Origin: an uncultured Bacteroidales bacterium
Lineage (GTDB): Bacteria > Bacteroidota > Bacteroidia > Bacteroidales > UBA932
Direction: 5' to 3'
Length of the DNA: 64,000 nt
NCBI GenBank assembly: GCA_934700615.1
Contig: CAKUXR010000014.1
Coordinates: 1-64,000 of the forward strand
Position 1 is the first letter of the stretch. Each line of letters begins with the position of its first letter. The notes beneath the pieces are model-generated. The model searched no databases, had not been told where the DNA came from, and saw only the letters and a list, made by a program, of their open reading frames with translations. A program made the position numbers and the translations under genes. This document shows, one piece after another, positions 24,839 to 33,916 of this stretch.

Positions 24839-27688
24839 ATGGCACATCCACAGACCAAAGACTTGAAAGAAAACTATCGGGCCTTCGTAAAAGAAATATC
24901 GGAAACAATACCGGCAGACCGGATCTATACGGACGCGCTGAGACGGTACGCCTGGGGAACTGACGCCGGTTTCTACAGGCTGACACCGAAAGTCGTGGTA
25001 AGGTCGGACAACGAGCAGGAAATCTCTCAAATCATGAGGACGGCCTCCAGACTGAACCTCCCTGTGACCTTCCGCGCCGCCGGAACAAGCCTGTCGGGAC
25101 AGTCCATCAGCGACTCCATCATCATCGTCGCCGGCAAACATTGGGAAAAGTTCAATGTCAATGCCGATGGCAAATCCATAACCCTGCAACCCGGAATAAT
25201 CGGGGATAAGGTCAATGCAATATTGAAACCTTACGGGCGCAAGTTCGGTCCCGACCCTGCTTCTGTGAAAAGTTGCATGGTCGGCGGAATCCTGATGAAC
25301 AATGCCTCAGGAATGAGCTGCGGAACAGTTGCCAACAGCGACAAACTGCTGACGTCAGTCCGCATCGTCTTTGCTGACGGAACAATTCTTGACACCGCCG
25401 ACGAGCAGAGCCGGAAGGCTTTCGCATCCACCCATGCCGATTTCATAAGTGAGATCGAGAAGATAAGGGATGAGGTCAATGCTGACGAGGAACTCAGGAA
25501 CAGAATCATTTACAAATATTCCATAAAGAATGTTACAGGTCTGAATATCAGACCGTTCGTGGCATATCAGGATCCATTTGAAATCATTGCTCACCTTATG
25601 GCCGGTTCGGAAGGAACATTGGCCTTCCTGAGTCAGGTGACCATGGACACTTTGCCGCTTGCCCCGAAAAGCGCCAGCGCGATGGTTTATTTCCATACAA
25701 TGCGCGAGGCCAACAGGGTAGCGGTTGCATTGAAAAAGATCAATGTTTCTGCCGCGGAGCTCTTGGATTCAAGATCATTGGCTTCGGTCAGAGACGAGCG
25801 CGGCATCGGGAAAGCCTCATTGCTGATAAAAGTCAATGATTTCGACGATGCGGGACTGGCCAGGCAGATAGACGAAGTCAAAAAGGCATTGGCAGGATAC
25901 GAAACGGCCTATCCTTTCGAGTTTACGTCAGACCCGGCGGAATGTGCGCGGCTTTGGGGAATCCGGTCCGGCATTTTTCCTACGGTGGGCAGCATGAGGC
26001 AGCAGGGGACGACATGCATCATTGAAGATATAGCCTTCCATATTGAAGACCTTCCGGATGCGATTGACGAGGTGTCCGGACTTCTGGACAAATATCATTA
26101 CGATGACTCCTGCATCTATGGCCATGTCCTTGAGGGGAATGTGCATTTTATTATAAACCAATTGTTTGACTCGGATAAGGAAGTCGAGAGATACGGCGAA
26201 ATGCTGCGGGATATCGTGAAAATCGTCGTTGACAAATACGACGGCTCGCTCAAGGCGGAACACGGAACCGGACGAAATATGGCTCCGTTCGTGAAGGCGG
26301 AGTGGGGCGAAAAAGCTTATTCGTACATGAAACGCGTGAAGCGGCTGTTCGACCCTCAGAACATCCTGAATCCTGGTGTCATTTTCAATGACGACCCTCA
26401 ATGTTGCTACAAGAATCTCAAGCAGATCCCTGTCATTGCTCCGTTTGCCGACGCTCCGGAGGAAGCCGCAACTGCTTATGCCAGGGCCAACAAGTGCATC
26501 GAATGCGGATTCTGTGAAGTGAACTGCATGTCTTGCGGATTCACGCTTTCATCAAGGACCAGGATTGCGGTCCAGCGTGAGATTGCCAGACTCCGTTCTA
26601 CAGGTGAGAATCCTGAACTTCTGGAAACACTCCTGAAAGAGTACAAATACTATGGAGACGACACCTGCGCCGGAGACGGGCTTTGCCAGACATCTTGTCC
26701 GATGGGAATCAGCGTCGCGGACATCACCCACGAGATCCGTCGCGGAAATGCCGGTCCGGTGACCAGGAATGTCGGCGAGTTCGCTGCTGAACACCTCTCA
26801 GGGGTAAAGTCAATGCTGCGTGGCGTTCTGGATTTGGCTTCGTTAGGAAGAACCGTGCTCGGAAGGCCTGCAATGGAGGCTGTCGCCGGCGTTCTCCATA
26901 AGGGAGGCCTGCCGCTGTGGACCGAATCCCTGCCGAAAGCCTACAAGATGCCTTCCGGAATCGGGGATAAGGTCAATGATAGTCTGAAGGTCGTGTATTT
27001 CCCGAGCTGCATAAACCAGACGATGGGCATTGACAGAGCCTCAGAAGGAATGAGGCCTCTGGCTGAAGAAATGGTGGCATTGATGCAAAAAGCGGGATAT
27101 CAGGTGATTTTCCCGGCAGGCAGGGAGTCGCTTTGCTGCGGTACGATTTGGGAGAGCAAGGGTATGGGCGATATTGCCGACAGAAAGACAAAGGAACTGG
27201 AAGATGCTCTGTTTGAGGCCTCTGAGGGTGGAAAATATCCGGTTGTCTGCGACCAGAGTCCGTGTGTGCACCGCATGAAAACCAAAATGACCAGAGTGAA
27301 AGTCTATGATTCTGTGGAGTTCATATGGCTTTTCCTGAAAGACAGGCTGGATTTCGTGAAGGTCAATGAACCTGTTTCCATCCATTTGACCTGCTCGACG
27401 CGTCTCATGAAGATTGACAAGATGTTCTATGATTTGGCGAGTCTCTGCGCGAGCGAGGTGCTGATTCCGGAGGGTGTCGGCTGTTGCGGATTTGCAGGCG
27501 ACAAGGGAATGACCAATCCGGAACTCAATGCATACGGTTTGAGGAAATTGCGTCCGCAGATAGAGGAGCACGGCATAAAGACCGGGTATTCCAACAGCCG
27601 TACGTGCGAGATAGGCCTGCAGACGAATTCAGGGATTCCTTACAGGTCGATAGTATATCTTGTAAATCAATGCTCTGAGGCGAAATAG
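24839..27688 (+). CDS. FAD/Fe-S D-2-hydroxyacid dehydrogenase (GlcD-YdiJ type)
   Basis: 949 residues. N-terminal FAD-binding PCMH domain (about 40-270; RAAGTSLSGQS, GGILMNNASGMSCGTV), FAD-linked oxidase C-terminal domain (about 290-530; HVLEGNVHFI, KAEHGTGRNMAPF), then two 4Fe-4S cysteine clusters (CIECGFCEVNC from residue about 552; CAGDGLCQTSCPMG from about 610) and a C-terminal CCG domain (CCGT about 765, CCGFAG about 883). This arrangement is that of D-lactate or D-2-hydroxyglutarate dehydrogenases that pass electrons from a 2-hydroxyacid to quinone. Substrate not certain. Single-gene unit. Confidence 0.88.
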   Translation: MAHPQTKDLKENYRAFVKEISETIPADRIYTDALRRYAWGTDAGFYRLTPKVVVRSDNEQEISQIMRTASRLNLPVTFRAAGTSLSGQSISDSIIIVAGKHWEKFNVNADGKSITLQPGIIGDKVNAILKPYGRKFGPDPASVKSCMVGGILMNNASGMSCGTVANSDKLLTSVRIVFADGTILDTADEQSRKAFASTHADFISEIEKIRDEVNADEELRNRIIYKYSIKNVTGLNIRPFVAYQDPFEIIAHLMAGSEGTLAFLSQVTMDTLPLAPKSASAMVYFHTMREANRVAVALKKINVSAAELLDSRSLASVRDERGIGKASLLIKVNDFDDAGLARQIDEVKKALAGYETAYPFEFTSDPAECARLWGIRSGIFPTVGSMRQQGTTCIIEDIAFHIEDLPDAIDEVSGLLDKYHYDDSCIYGHVLEGNVHFIINQLFDSDKEVERYGEMLRDIVKIVVDKYDGSLKAEHGTGRNMAPFVKAEWGEKAYSYMKRVKRLFDPQNILNPGVIFNDDPQCCYKNLKQIPVIAPFADAPEEAATAYARANKCIECGFCEVNCMSCGFTLSSRTRIAVQREIARLRSTGENPELLETLLKEYKYYGDDTCAGDGLCQTSCPMGISVADITHEIRRGNAGPVTRNVGEFAAEHLSGVKSMLRGVLDLASLGRTVLGRPAMEAVAGVLHKGGLPLWTESLPKAYKMPSGIGDKVNDSLKVVYFPSCINQTMGIDRASEGMRPLAEEMVALMQKAGYQVIFPAGRESLCCGTIWESKGMGDIADRKTKELEDALFEASEGGKYPVVCDQSPCVHRMKTKMTRVKVYDSVEFIWLFLKDRLDFVKVNEPVSIHLTCSTRLMKIDKMFYDLASLCASEVLIPEGVGCCGFAGDKGMTNPELNAYGLRKLRPQIEEHGIKTGYSNSRTCEIGLQTNSGIPYRSIVYLVNQCSEAK

Positions 27689-27698
27689 GCATCCGGCT

Positions 27699-27729
27699 TT
27701 TGATATTTGAGATGTCTTTTCTATCTTTG
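27699..27729 (+). promoter_or_regulatory. Promoter of the pst operon
   Basis: TTTG (27699-27702), 19-base spacer, TATCTTTG (27722-27729). The leader of about 75 bases contains CTGCCC...GGGCAG, a hairpin spanning about 27740-27780. Confidence 0.75.
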
Positions 27730-27807
27730 TGTGAATATGCTGCCCGTTAAGTAAGCGTCTTTTGTGCCGGGGAGGGCAGCTGAAGCGTGTATTAAAACAA
27801 GACTTTA

Positions 27808-29727
27808 ATGAACAAATCGTTGCTTGCCGTGTCCGTCGTCCTGACCATGCTGGCTCTTATGCTGACAGGTTGTGGATCAGGAAGAAAGCAGAAGCTTGAG
27901 GGACAGGTTTCAGTGTCAGGCGCATTTGCTCTCTATCCGCTTGCCGTGCAGTGGTCCAATGACTTTCAGGTCAGGTATCCGAAGGTTAAGATCGATGTGT
28001 CTGCAGGCGGTGCAGGAAAGGGAATGACCGATGTGCTTAACGGCATGGTGGATTATGCCATGCTGTCAAGGGAACTTCATAAGGAAGAGGTAGATGCAGG
28101 AGCAGTTGCTTTTGTCGTTGGACGTGACGCCGTAATACCTGTAATCAACTCGGAAAATCCTTATATCCAGGAGCTTCTGAAAAGGGGTATCAAGGCTGAT
28201 GAAGCCAGGAAAATCTGGGTTACAGGAGAAATTACCACCTGGGGACAGCTTCTCGGGACCAGGGAAAGGCGCAAGATCAATGTCTATACCCGTTCTGATG
28301 CATGTGGTGCCGCGCAGACCTTCGCGTCTTGGTTCGATGCCAAGCAGGAAGACCTGAAGGGTACGGCCGTGTTCGGTGACCCTGGAATTGCGCAGGCCGT
28401 GCAGAAGGACAAGTGGGGAATAGGTTTCAATAACCTTGCGTATGCTTATGATCCTCAGACACATAGACCGCAGGACAGGCTTGCCGCGTTTCCTATAGAT
28501 TCTGATATGGATGGCCGGATCAGCGATGAGGAGGCATGCTATGACACGAAGGAGAAACTGGTCCATGCCATCGAGGAAGACATATTCCCGACTCCGCCTG
28601 CTCGTGACCTGTATTTCGTGACAAAGGGCGCCCCGAAGGATTCCGCATCTCTCGGTTTCCTCAAATATATCATGAAAGAGGGCCAGCGTTTCAATGAGCC
28701 TGCCGGTTATGTCCAGATTTCCGGAAAGCAGCAGAATGAGAACATGAAGATGCTCAAGACTGCCAGGAAGGCAGCTGACCTGAAGGTTAACAACACTGAC
28801 AATGCCGTGTATATCTTCATGGCCTGTCTGTTCGCCATTCTCCTTCTTCTGAGCGGGTCATTGTTCCAGAAGTCATTGACAAAGAGGAGGATATATAAGC
28901 AGAACCTGTCATCGGCATTCATGTTCATCCTGACGGTTTCTTCCGTTCTGCTTCTCCTTGCGATGATTGTCGGACTCTATATCAAGTCGTTGCCTATTCT
29001 TCAGGAGAATTCATTCTGGGATCTTGTGACGTCATCCGACTGGAAGCCGTCACAGAAGAAATTCGGTTTCCTTCCGTTCATTTCGGGAACATTGGCTGTG
29101 ACATTCATAGCGATCTGCATCTCTTTGCCGCTTTCCCTTCTCACCGCAATATCATTGACAGAATACTCGAAGAAGATTGTGCGCAAATTCGTCCTTCCGG
29201 CACTCGACATTCTCGCGGCGCTGCCGTCGGTAATTTACGGTGTCTGGGGAATCCTGCTGCTGATTCCGGTGACCGGGTATTCGCTTCTCACGGCGTCGCT
29301 CGTGCTCTGCGTGATGGTTCTGCCTATCATGGTGAGCCTGTTCGTGGAGATTTTCTCGTCGGTGCCGCAGGATCTGAGGGATGCGTCAATGTCATTGGGC
29401 GCCACCCAGTGGCAGACGACCAGAAGAGTCGTCCTGAAAAAATCAATGTCAGGAATCTTCGCCGCCGTCGTATTGGCATTGTCCAAGGCGATGGGCGAGA
29501 CTATTGCGGTCATGATGGTCTGCGGCAGTATTCCGGCTGTCCCTTCTTCGGTTTTCAAAGGCTTCTATACTCTTCCGGCATTGATAGGAAACAATTACGG
29601 GGAGATGGCTTCGGTGCCGCTGTACGAGTCTGCGATTATGTTTGCGGCTCTCCTGCTGCTCGTTATCGTAGTGATATTCAATATCTTGTCGAGAATTATT
29701 CTTTATAGGGTGCAGAAACAGGATTAG
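27808..29727 (+). CDS. Fused phosphate-binding protein and permease (PstS-PstC)
   Basis: 639 residues. Lipoprotein-type signal (LMLTGCG, Cys about 22). Residues about 30-310 are a PstS-like periplasmic binding domain (VSGAFALYPLAVQW, YTRSDACGAAQTF, GIGFNNLAY). A first membrane helix near 335 leads into a PstC-type permease (about 370-635) with the coupling loop DASMSLGATQWQTT. In most bacteria pstS and pstC are separate genes; here the binding protein would be tethered to its own permease subunit. Followed 2 bp later by pstA. Confidence 0.88.
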   Translation: MNKSLLAVSVVLTMLALMLTGCGSGRKQKLEGQVSVSGAFALYPLAVQWSNDFQVRYPKVKIDVSAGGAGKGMTDVLNGMVDYAMLSRELHKEEVDAGAVAFVVGRDAVIPVINSENPYIQELLKRGIKADEARKIWVTGEITTWGQLLGTRERRKINVYTRSDACGAAQTFASWFDAKQEDLKGTAVFGDPGIAQAVQKDKWGIGFNNLAYAYDPQTHRPQDRLAAFPIDSDMDGRISDEEACYDTKEKLVHAIEEDIFPTPPARDLYFVTKGAPKDSASLGFLKYIMKEGQRFNEPAGYVQISGKQQNENMKMLKTARKAADLKVNNTDNAVYIFMACLFAILLLLSGSLFQKSLTKRRIYKQNLSSAFMFILTVSSVLLLLAMIVGLYIKSLPILQENSFWDLVTSSDWKPSQKKFGFLPFISGTLAVTFIAICISLPLSLLTAISLTEYSKKIVRKFVLPALDILAALPSVIYGVWGILLLIPVTGYSLLTASLVLCVMVLPIMVSLFVEIFSSVPQDLRDASMSLGATQWQTTRRVVLKKSMSGIFAAVVLALSKAMGETIAVMMVCGSIPAVPSSVFKGFYTLPALIGNNYGEMASVPLYESAIMFAALLLLVIVVIFNILSRIILYRVQKQD

Positions 29728-29729
29728 TT

Positions 29730-30575
29730 ATGAAGAACAGTAAGTTTATAGAAGAAAAGGTCGTGAAGGCACTCATGTGGGTGGCTGTATCACTTGTTGT
29801 CCTGGTCGTGGCTTCCATTATCTGCACTATTTTCGTAAAGGGTTTCGGTTCCCTGTCATGGGACATGGTGACCAAGGTGCCGGGCCGGAACTGGAATACG
29901 ACTGATGACGGAGGTTTTGTCAATGCCATCTGGGGTTCCATCATCGTGGTGGCTCCGGCAACATTGATAGCGATGGTGGTGAGTATTCCGGTGGTTTTCT
30001 ATATGAATCTTTACAGGAGGCGCTCGAATTGGCTGTCATATGTCGCGAGGCTGGCGTATGACGTGCTCTACGGAATCCCGTCGATTGTCTATGGTGCATT
30101 CGCTTTCATGATTATGGTCATGGTCGGCATGAGGGCATCGGTCCTCGGCGGTATCATTGTCAGTACTCTCCTCATAATTCCGATGTTCATCCGGAACGGA
30201 GACGAGATTTCAAAATCTGTCCCTGACGATATGATAGATGCAGCCTATTCGTTGGGCGCGACCAAGTGGGAAACATTGAAAGTCGTTGTGCGTCAGGTGC
30301 TTCCGGGTATGGCTACGGCTACGCTGCTGGCAGTGGGAAAGGCTATCGGAGATGCTGCGGCCGTCATGTTTACTGCCGGTTTCTCAGATTCAATGGCTAC
30401 TTCTCTGTCTTCGCCGACTGCGACATTGCCTCTGGCCATCTTCAACTGGGTCACCATGCCTGACCCGTTCCCGGGGAGGGCTTATGCCGCCGCTCTGGTG
30501 CTTACGGTCATCGTGCTGATACTCAGTCTCGGAGGGCGTTGGATAACAAATCATTTCACTAAGAACAATCTCTAG
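29730..30575 (+). CDS. pstA: Phosphate ABC transporter permease PstA
   Basis: 281 residues, six membrane segments, coupling loop DAAYSLGATKWETLKVV, ending in a charged tail. Second permease subunit of the phosphate importer; spaced 2 bp from the PstS-PstC fusion and 3 bp from pstB. Confidence 0.92.
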   Translation: MKNSKFIEEKVVKALMWVAVSLVVLVVASIICTIFVKGFGSLSWDMVTKVPGRNWNTTDDGGFVNAIWGSIIVVAPATLIAMVVSIPVVFYMNLYRRRSNWLSYVARLAYDVLYGIPSIVYGAFAFMIMVMVGMRASVLGGIIVSTLLIIPMFIRNGDEISKSVPDDMIDAAYSLGATKWETLKVVVRQVLPGMATATLLAVGKAIGDAAAVMFTAGFSDSMATSLSSPTATLPLAIFNWVTMPDPFPGRAYAAALVLTVIVLILSLGGRWITNHFTKNNL

Positions 30576-30578
30576 AAT

Positions 30579-31355
30579 ATGGATAAGAATACCAAAAAAG
30601 ACCCGCTTACGGTCAGGAACCTTAATCTGTCTATTGAAGGAAGGCCTATTCTCAAGGATATCAATCTTGTGTTTCCCGAGAATAAGATCACGTGTATTGT
30701 CGGGCCGTCGGGCTGCGGAAAGAGCACATTGCTGAAGACTCTCAACAGGCTGATTGACAATGTGGACGGGGTGAAGATTGACGGACAGATCATGATCGGA
30801 GACCAGAATATCATCGGAGCGAAGTATTCTGATCTCATCGAACTCCGCAGGCGTATCGGACTTGTTCCACAGCGTCCGTGTCCGCTTCCGATGTCAATCT
30901 TCGACAATGTCGCCTACGGCTGCCGTATCCATGGAATGCATCCGAAGAAGAAGGAACTTGCGGAGGTCGTGGAGAAGTATCTTACGGAGGTCGGATTGTG
31001 GGATGAGGTCAAGGACAGGCTGCAGAGTTCCGCTATCCGTCTTTCGATTGGCCAGCAGCAGCGTCTCTGCCTTGCGAGGAGTCTGGCAGTGGAGCCTGAT
31101 TTCATTCTGGCTGACGAGGCCACCAGTGCACTGGACCCTGTTTCCAGCAAGACGGTAGAGAACCTATTTGTGAAACTTAAGGAGAAGTATTCCATCATAA
31201 TGGTGACACATACATTGAGGCAGGCATTGAGAATCGCCGATTATGCGGTGTTCCTGTATCTCGGTGAAGTCATCGAAACCGGTGACGCGAAGGAAGTTTT
31301 CGGAAATCCTAAGGAGGACCTCACCAGAAAGTATCTGGACGGAGTGTTCAGTTAA
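30579..31355 (+). CDS. pstB: Phosphate ABC transporter ATPase PstB
   Basis: 258 residues. Walker A GPSGCGKST, signature LSIGQQQRLCLAR (I where LSGGQ has G), Walker B FILADEATSALDP and H-loop VTHTLRQ. Otherwise a standard PstB. No phoU follows; the next genes are for sulfate assimilation behind a separate promoter. Confidence 0.92.
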   Translation: MDKNTKKDPLTVRNLNLSIEGRPILKDINLVFPENKITCIVGPSGCGKSTLLKTLNRLIDNVDGVKIDGQIMIGDQNIIGAKYSDLIELRRRIGLVPQRPCPLPMSIFDNVAYGCRIHGMHPKKKELAEVVEKYLTEVGLWDEVKDRLQSSAIRLSIGQQQRLCLARSLAVEPDFILADEATSALDPVSSKTVENLFVKLKEKYSIIMVTHTLRQALRIADYAVFLYLGEVIETGDAKEVFGNPKEDLTRKYLDGVFS

Positions 31356-31386
31356 TGCCCTTTTCGGAAAAGACAAGTTTTTTCAC

Positions 31387-31394
31387 TACCTTTG
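31387..31394 (+). promoter_or_regulatory. Probable promoter of the cys genes
   Basis: TACCTTTG matches the -7 consensus. The inserted element starts 3 bases later, so transcription from here would begin inside the element. No good -33 TTTG upstream; the nearest candidate, TTTTC at 31361-31365, is poor. Confidence 0.5.
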
Positions 31395-31396
31395 TA

Positions 31397-31554
31397 GTAA
31401 CATGAAAAAAAAAGTTGCCTCAGATTAAGAGAAGATTTTCGAGGATAGATCTATTTTCGAAGAAGGAGTGTACTAGACGTACACGACTGATGAGAAAAAA
31501 GATATAGACCGAAAAGATTCCTTAAGATGATGCAGGTTATTTTTTGAAGGTTAC
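31397..31554. mobile_element. 158-bp fold-back MITE, copy 2
   Basis: Same length as copy 1 (1742-1899). Flanked by GTA on both sides (31394-31396 and 31555-31557). Ends begin GTAAC and end GTTAC, with A-rich/T-rich inverted arms behind them. The apex is GTGTAC-TAGAC-GTACAC, a perfect 6-bp stem where copy 1 has GTGC/GCAC. The two arms are imperfectly complementary over the full length, so an RNA read from it would fold into one long hairpin just ahead of the cysD start codon. Confidence 0.8.
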
Positions 31555-31597
31555 GTATAATATATCATTGAAAAACAGTAAAACAGAATATATAGAA

Positions 31598-32503
31598 ATG
31601 AGCGATCACATTACGCATCTTAAGGAACTCGAGGCAGAGTCGATTTACATCCTCAGAGAGGTTGCTGCCCAGTTCGAGCGTCCTTGTATCCTTTTCTCCG
31701 GCGGAAAGGACTCCATTGTACTTACTTATCTCGCATATAAGGCTTTTTATCCGGCAAAGATTCCGTTCCCTCTGGTCCACATTGACACGGGACACAACTT
31801 TCCGGAGACATTGACATATAGGGATGAACTTGTCAAGAAACTCGGTGCGGACCTGATTGTAGGTTATGTCCAGGATTCCATCGATGAGGGCAAGGTGAAG
31901 GAGGAGACCGGTTTCAATGCCAGCCGCAACAAACTTCAGACTGTTACTCTTCTCGATACATTGGCAAAATACAAGTTCGATGCTGCCTGCGGTGGTGCAA
32001 GGCGTGATGAGGAGAAGGCCCGTGCGAAGGAGCGTATTTTCTCACATCGCGATGAGTTCGGCCAGTGGAATCCGAAGAACCAGCGTCCTGAGTTGTGGAA
32101 TATCTACAACGGAATGAAGAACCCTGGGGAGCATTTCCGTGTTTTCCCTATCAGCAACTGGACTGAGATGGACGTATGGCAGTATATCTACCAGGAGGGA
32201 ATCGAACTTCCTTCACTGTATTATACCCATAAGAGAAAGGTGTTCTTCCGTGACGGCCAGTGGCTTGCTGCCGAGCCGCCTGTAATTCTCCGCAGACCTG
32301 AGGAAGAGGTTGTCGAGAAAGAGGTGCGTTGCCGTACAATCGGTGACATTACCTGTACAGGTGTGACATTGTCCCATGCCCACAGCATTGAGGATATCAT
32401 TGACGAAATCGCTTCTTCCCGTGTTACTGAGCGTGGCGGACGTGCTGATGACAAGCGTTCCGAGACTGCGATGGAAGACCGTAAAAAGGCAGGATATTTT
32501 TAG
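31598..32503 (+). CDS. cysD: Sulfate adenylyltransferase subunit 2
   Basis: 301 residues from ATG 31598; an upstream in-frame ATG at 31544 lies inside the inserted element and would add 18 unrelated residues. PP-loop SGGKDS at about 34-39, then the conserved HIDTGHNFPET and the CGGARRDEEKARAKER and RVFPISNWTEMDVW blocks of CysD. With CysN it makes adenosine 5'-phosphosulfate (APS) from ATP and sulfate. First gene of cysD-cysN-cysH. Confidence 0.96.
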   Translation: MSDHITHLKELEAESIYILREVAAQFERPCILFSGGKDSIVLTYLAYKAFYPAKIPFPLVHIDTGHNFPETLTYRDELVKKLGADLIVGYVQDSIDEGKVKEETGFNASRNKLQTVTLLDTLAKYKFDAACGGARRDEEKARAKERIFSHRDEFGQWNPKNQRPELWNIYNGMKNPGEHFRVFPISNWTEMDVWQYIYQEGIELPSLYYTHKRKVFFRDGQWLAAEPPVILRRPEEEVVEKEVRCRTIGDITCTGVTLSHAHSIEDIIDEIASSRVTERGGRADDKRSETAMEDRKKAGYF

Positions 32504-32617
32504 CGGATGCCTTCCGGGATTATTCCCCGACGATTCGTTTGCTCTGGTTCTGCAATTCATTGAACTTGAGTGACTTATTAATGACAGTCCGGTCCAGTCC
32601 GGCAAAAATTGAAGAAA

Positions 32618-33904
32618 ATGGAAACTCAGAATACAAAAGGATATCTTAATATGCAGCTGCTCCGTTTTACTACGGCGGGCAGTGTGGATGATGGTAAAAG
32701 TACATTGATCGGAAGGCTTCTTTACGATTCCAAATCCATATTCGAGGATCAGCTCGAGGCTGTCGAGGAGGCTTCCCGCAGCCGTGGAAATGAGGAGGTC
32801 AATCTCGCTCTCCTGACTGACGGTCTCCGTGCCGAGAGGGAGCAGGGAATCACTATTGATGTCGCTTACCGATATTTCGCAACTCCGAAGCGCAAATTTA
32901 TCATTGCGGATACTCCGGGACATATACAGTATACCAGAAACATGGTTACAGGTGCTTCTACGGCTGACCTCGCCGTGATCCTCGTGGATGCACGCCACGG
33001 AATCATGGAACAGACCGTAAGGCATTCATATATCGCTTCTCTGCTTGCAATCAAAGAGGTTGTTGTTTGTGTGAACAAGATGGACCTCGTTGACTTTTCA
33101 CAGGAAGTGTTCGATAAGATCGTCGCAGACTACAAGGAGATGGCATCGTCCATCGAGCTCGGCAACGTCACGTTCATTCCTATTTCAGCGAAACTCGGAG
33201 ACAACGTGGTGAACAAGTCAGAGAACATGCCTTGGTACACAGGCAAGGCTCTCCTTGATTTCCTTGAGACTGTCCAGCTCCCTGTAGAAGCTGAGGACAG
33301 GATGAGACTCCCTGTCCAGTACGTCATAAGGCCGATTTCAGACAAGTTCCCTGATTTCAGGGGTTATGCAGGCCGTCTGGCGGAGGGTACCGTAAAGAAG
33401 GGAGATAAGATTCGTATCTATCCTTCTGAGATGACCTCTACCGTTACAGGCATCTATCTCGGAGAGAAGGAACTTGAGACGGCAGTTACTCCTGAGTCAG
33501 TGGACATCACTCTTTCTGATGACATTGACATCAGCAGGGGAGACGTGATAGTTTCCGAAAGCGGAATCCAGCCTAGGGTTGAGCAGGAGGTTAACCTCAA
33601 TGTCTGCTGGTTCAGAAATTCTCCGCTTGTCCAGGGCAAGAAATACGTTATCCGTCATGCTACCCAGCAGACTCTCGGTATCGTGAAAGAGATTGAGTAC
33701 AAGATAGATATCAATACCAGAGAGAAGATTTACGGCGCAGACAAGCTCATAATGAATGATATTGCCCGCGTGAGAATCAAGACAGCTGATCCTCTTATCT
33801 TCGATTACTACAAGGATAACAGGACGATGGGCAGCCTTATCTTCATCGAAGAGGGTACCAATGATACCGTAGGCGCAGGAATGATTGTTCCTGAAGAGTA
33901 TTAG
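32618..33904 (+). CDS. cysN: Sulfate adenylyltransferase subunit 1 (GTPase)
   Basis: 428 residues from ATG 32618. G1 AGSVDDGKST, the GITIDVAYRYF switch, G3 DTPGH and G4 NKMD are intact; elongation-factor-like domains follow and no APS-kinase (CysC) domain is attached. It uses GTP hydrolysis to drive APS synthesis with CysD. The 114-bp gap from cysD holds no ORF but repeats GTCCGG twice. Confidence 0.96.
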   Translation: METQNTKGYLNMQLLRFTTAGSVDDGKSTLIGRLLYDSKSIFEDQLEAVEEASRSRGNEEVNLALLTDGLRAEREQGITIDVAYRYFATPKRKFIIADTPGHIQYTRNMVTGASTADLAVILVDARHGIMEQTVRHSYIASLLAIKEVVVCVNKMDLVDFSQEVFDKIVADYKEMASSIELGNVTFIPISAKLGDNVVNKSENMPWYTGKALLDFLETVQLPVEAEDRMRLPVQYVIRPISDKFPDFRGYAGRLAEGTVKKGDKIRIYPSEMTSTVTGIYLGEKELETAVTPESVDITLSDDIDISRGDVIVSESGIQPRVEQEVNLNVCWFRNSPLVQGKKYVIRHATQQTLGIVKEIEYKIDINTREKIYGADKLIMNDIARVRIKTADPLIFDYYKDNRTMGSLIFIEEGTNDTVGAGMIVPEEY

Positions 33905-33916
33905 GAGGAACTTGCA

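Noticed and set aside
27744..27760. TTAAGTAAGCGT shared with the left end of MITE copy 1
   Set aside because: Only 12 bases match, with no extension into the element and no second end nearby; treated as coincidence.
27740..27780. Riboswitch in the pst leader
   Set aside because: Only a simple CTGCCC/GGGCAG hairpin is visible; no known riboswitch core.
31544..31597. Upstream start extending cysD by 18 residues
   Set aside because: The extra codons lie in the inserted element and its flank; conserved CysD sequence starts at 31598.
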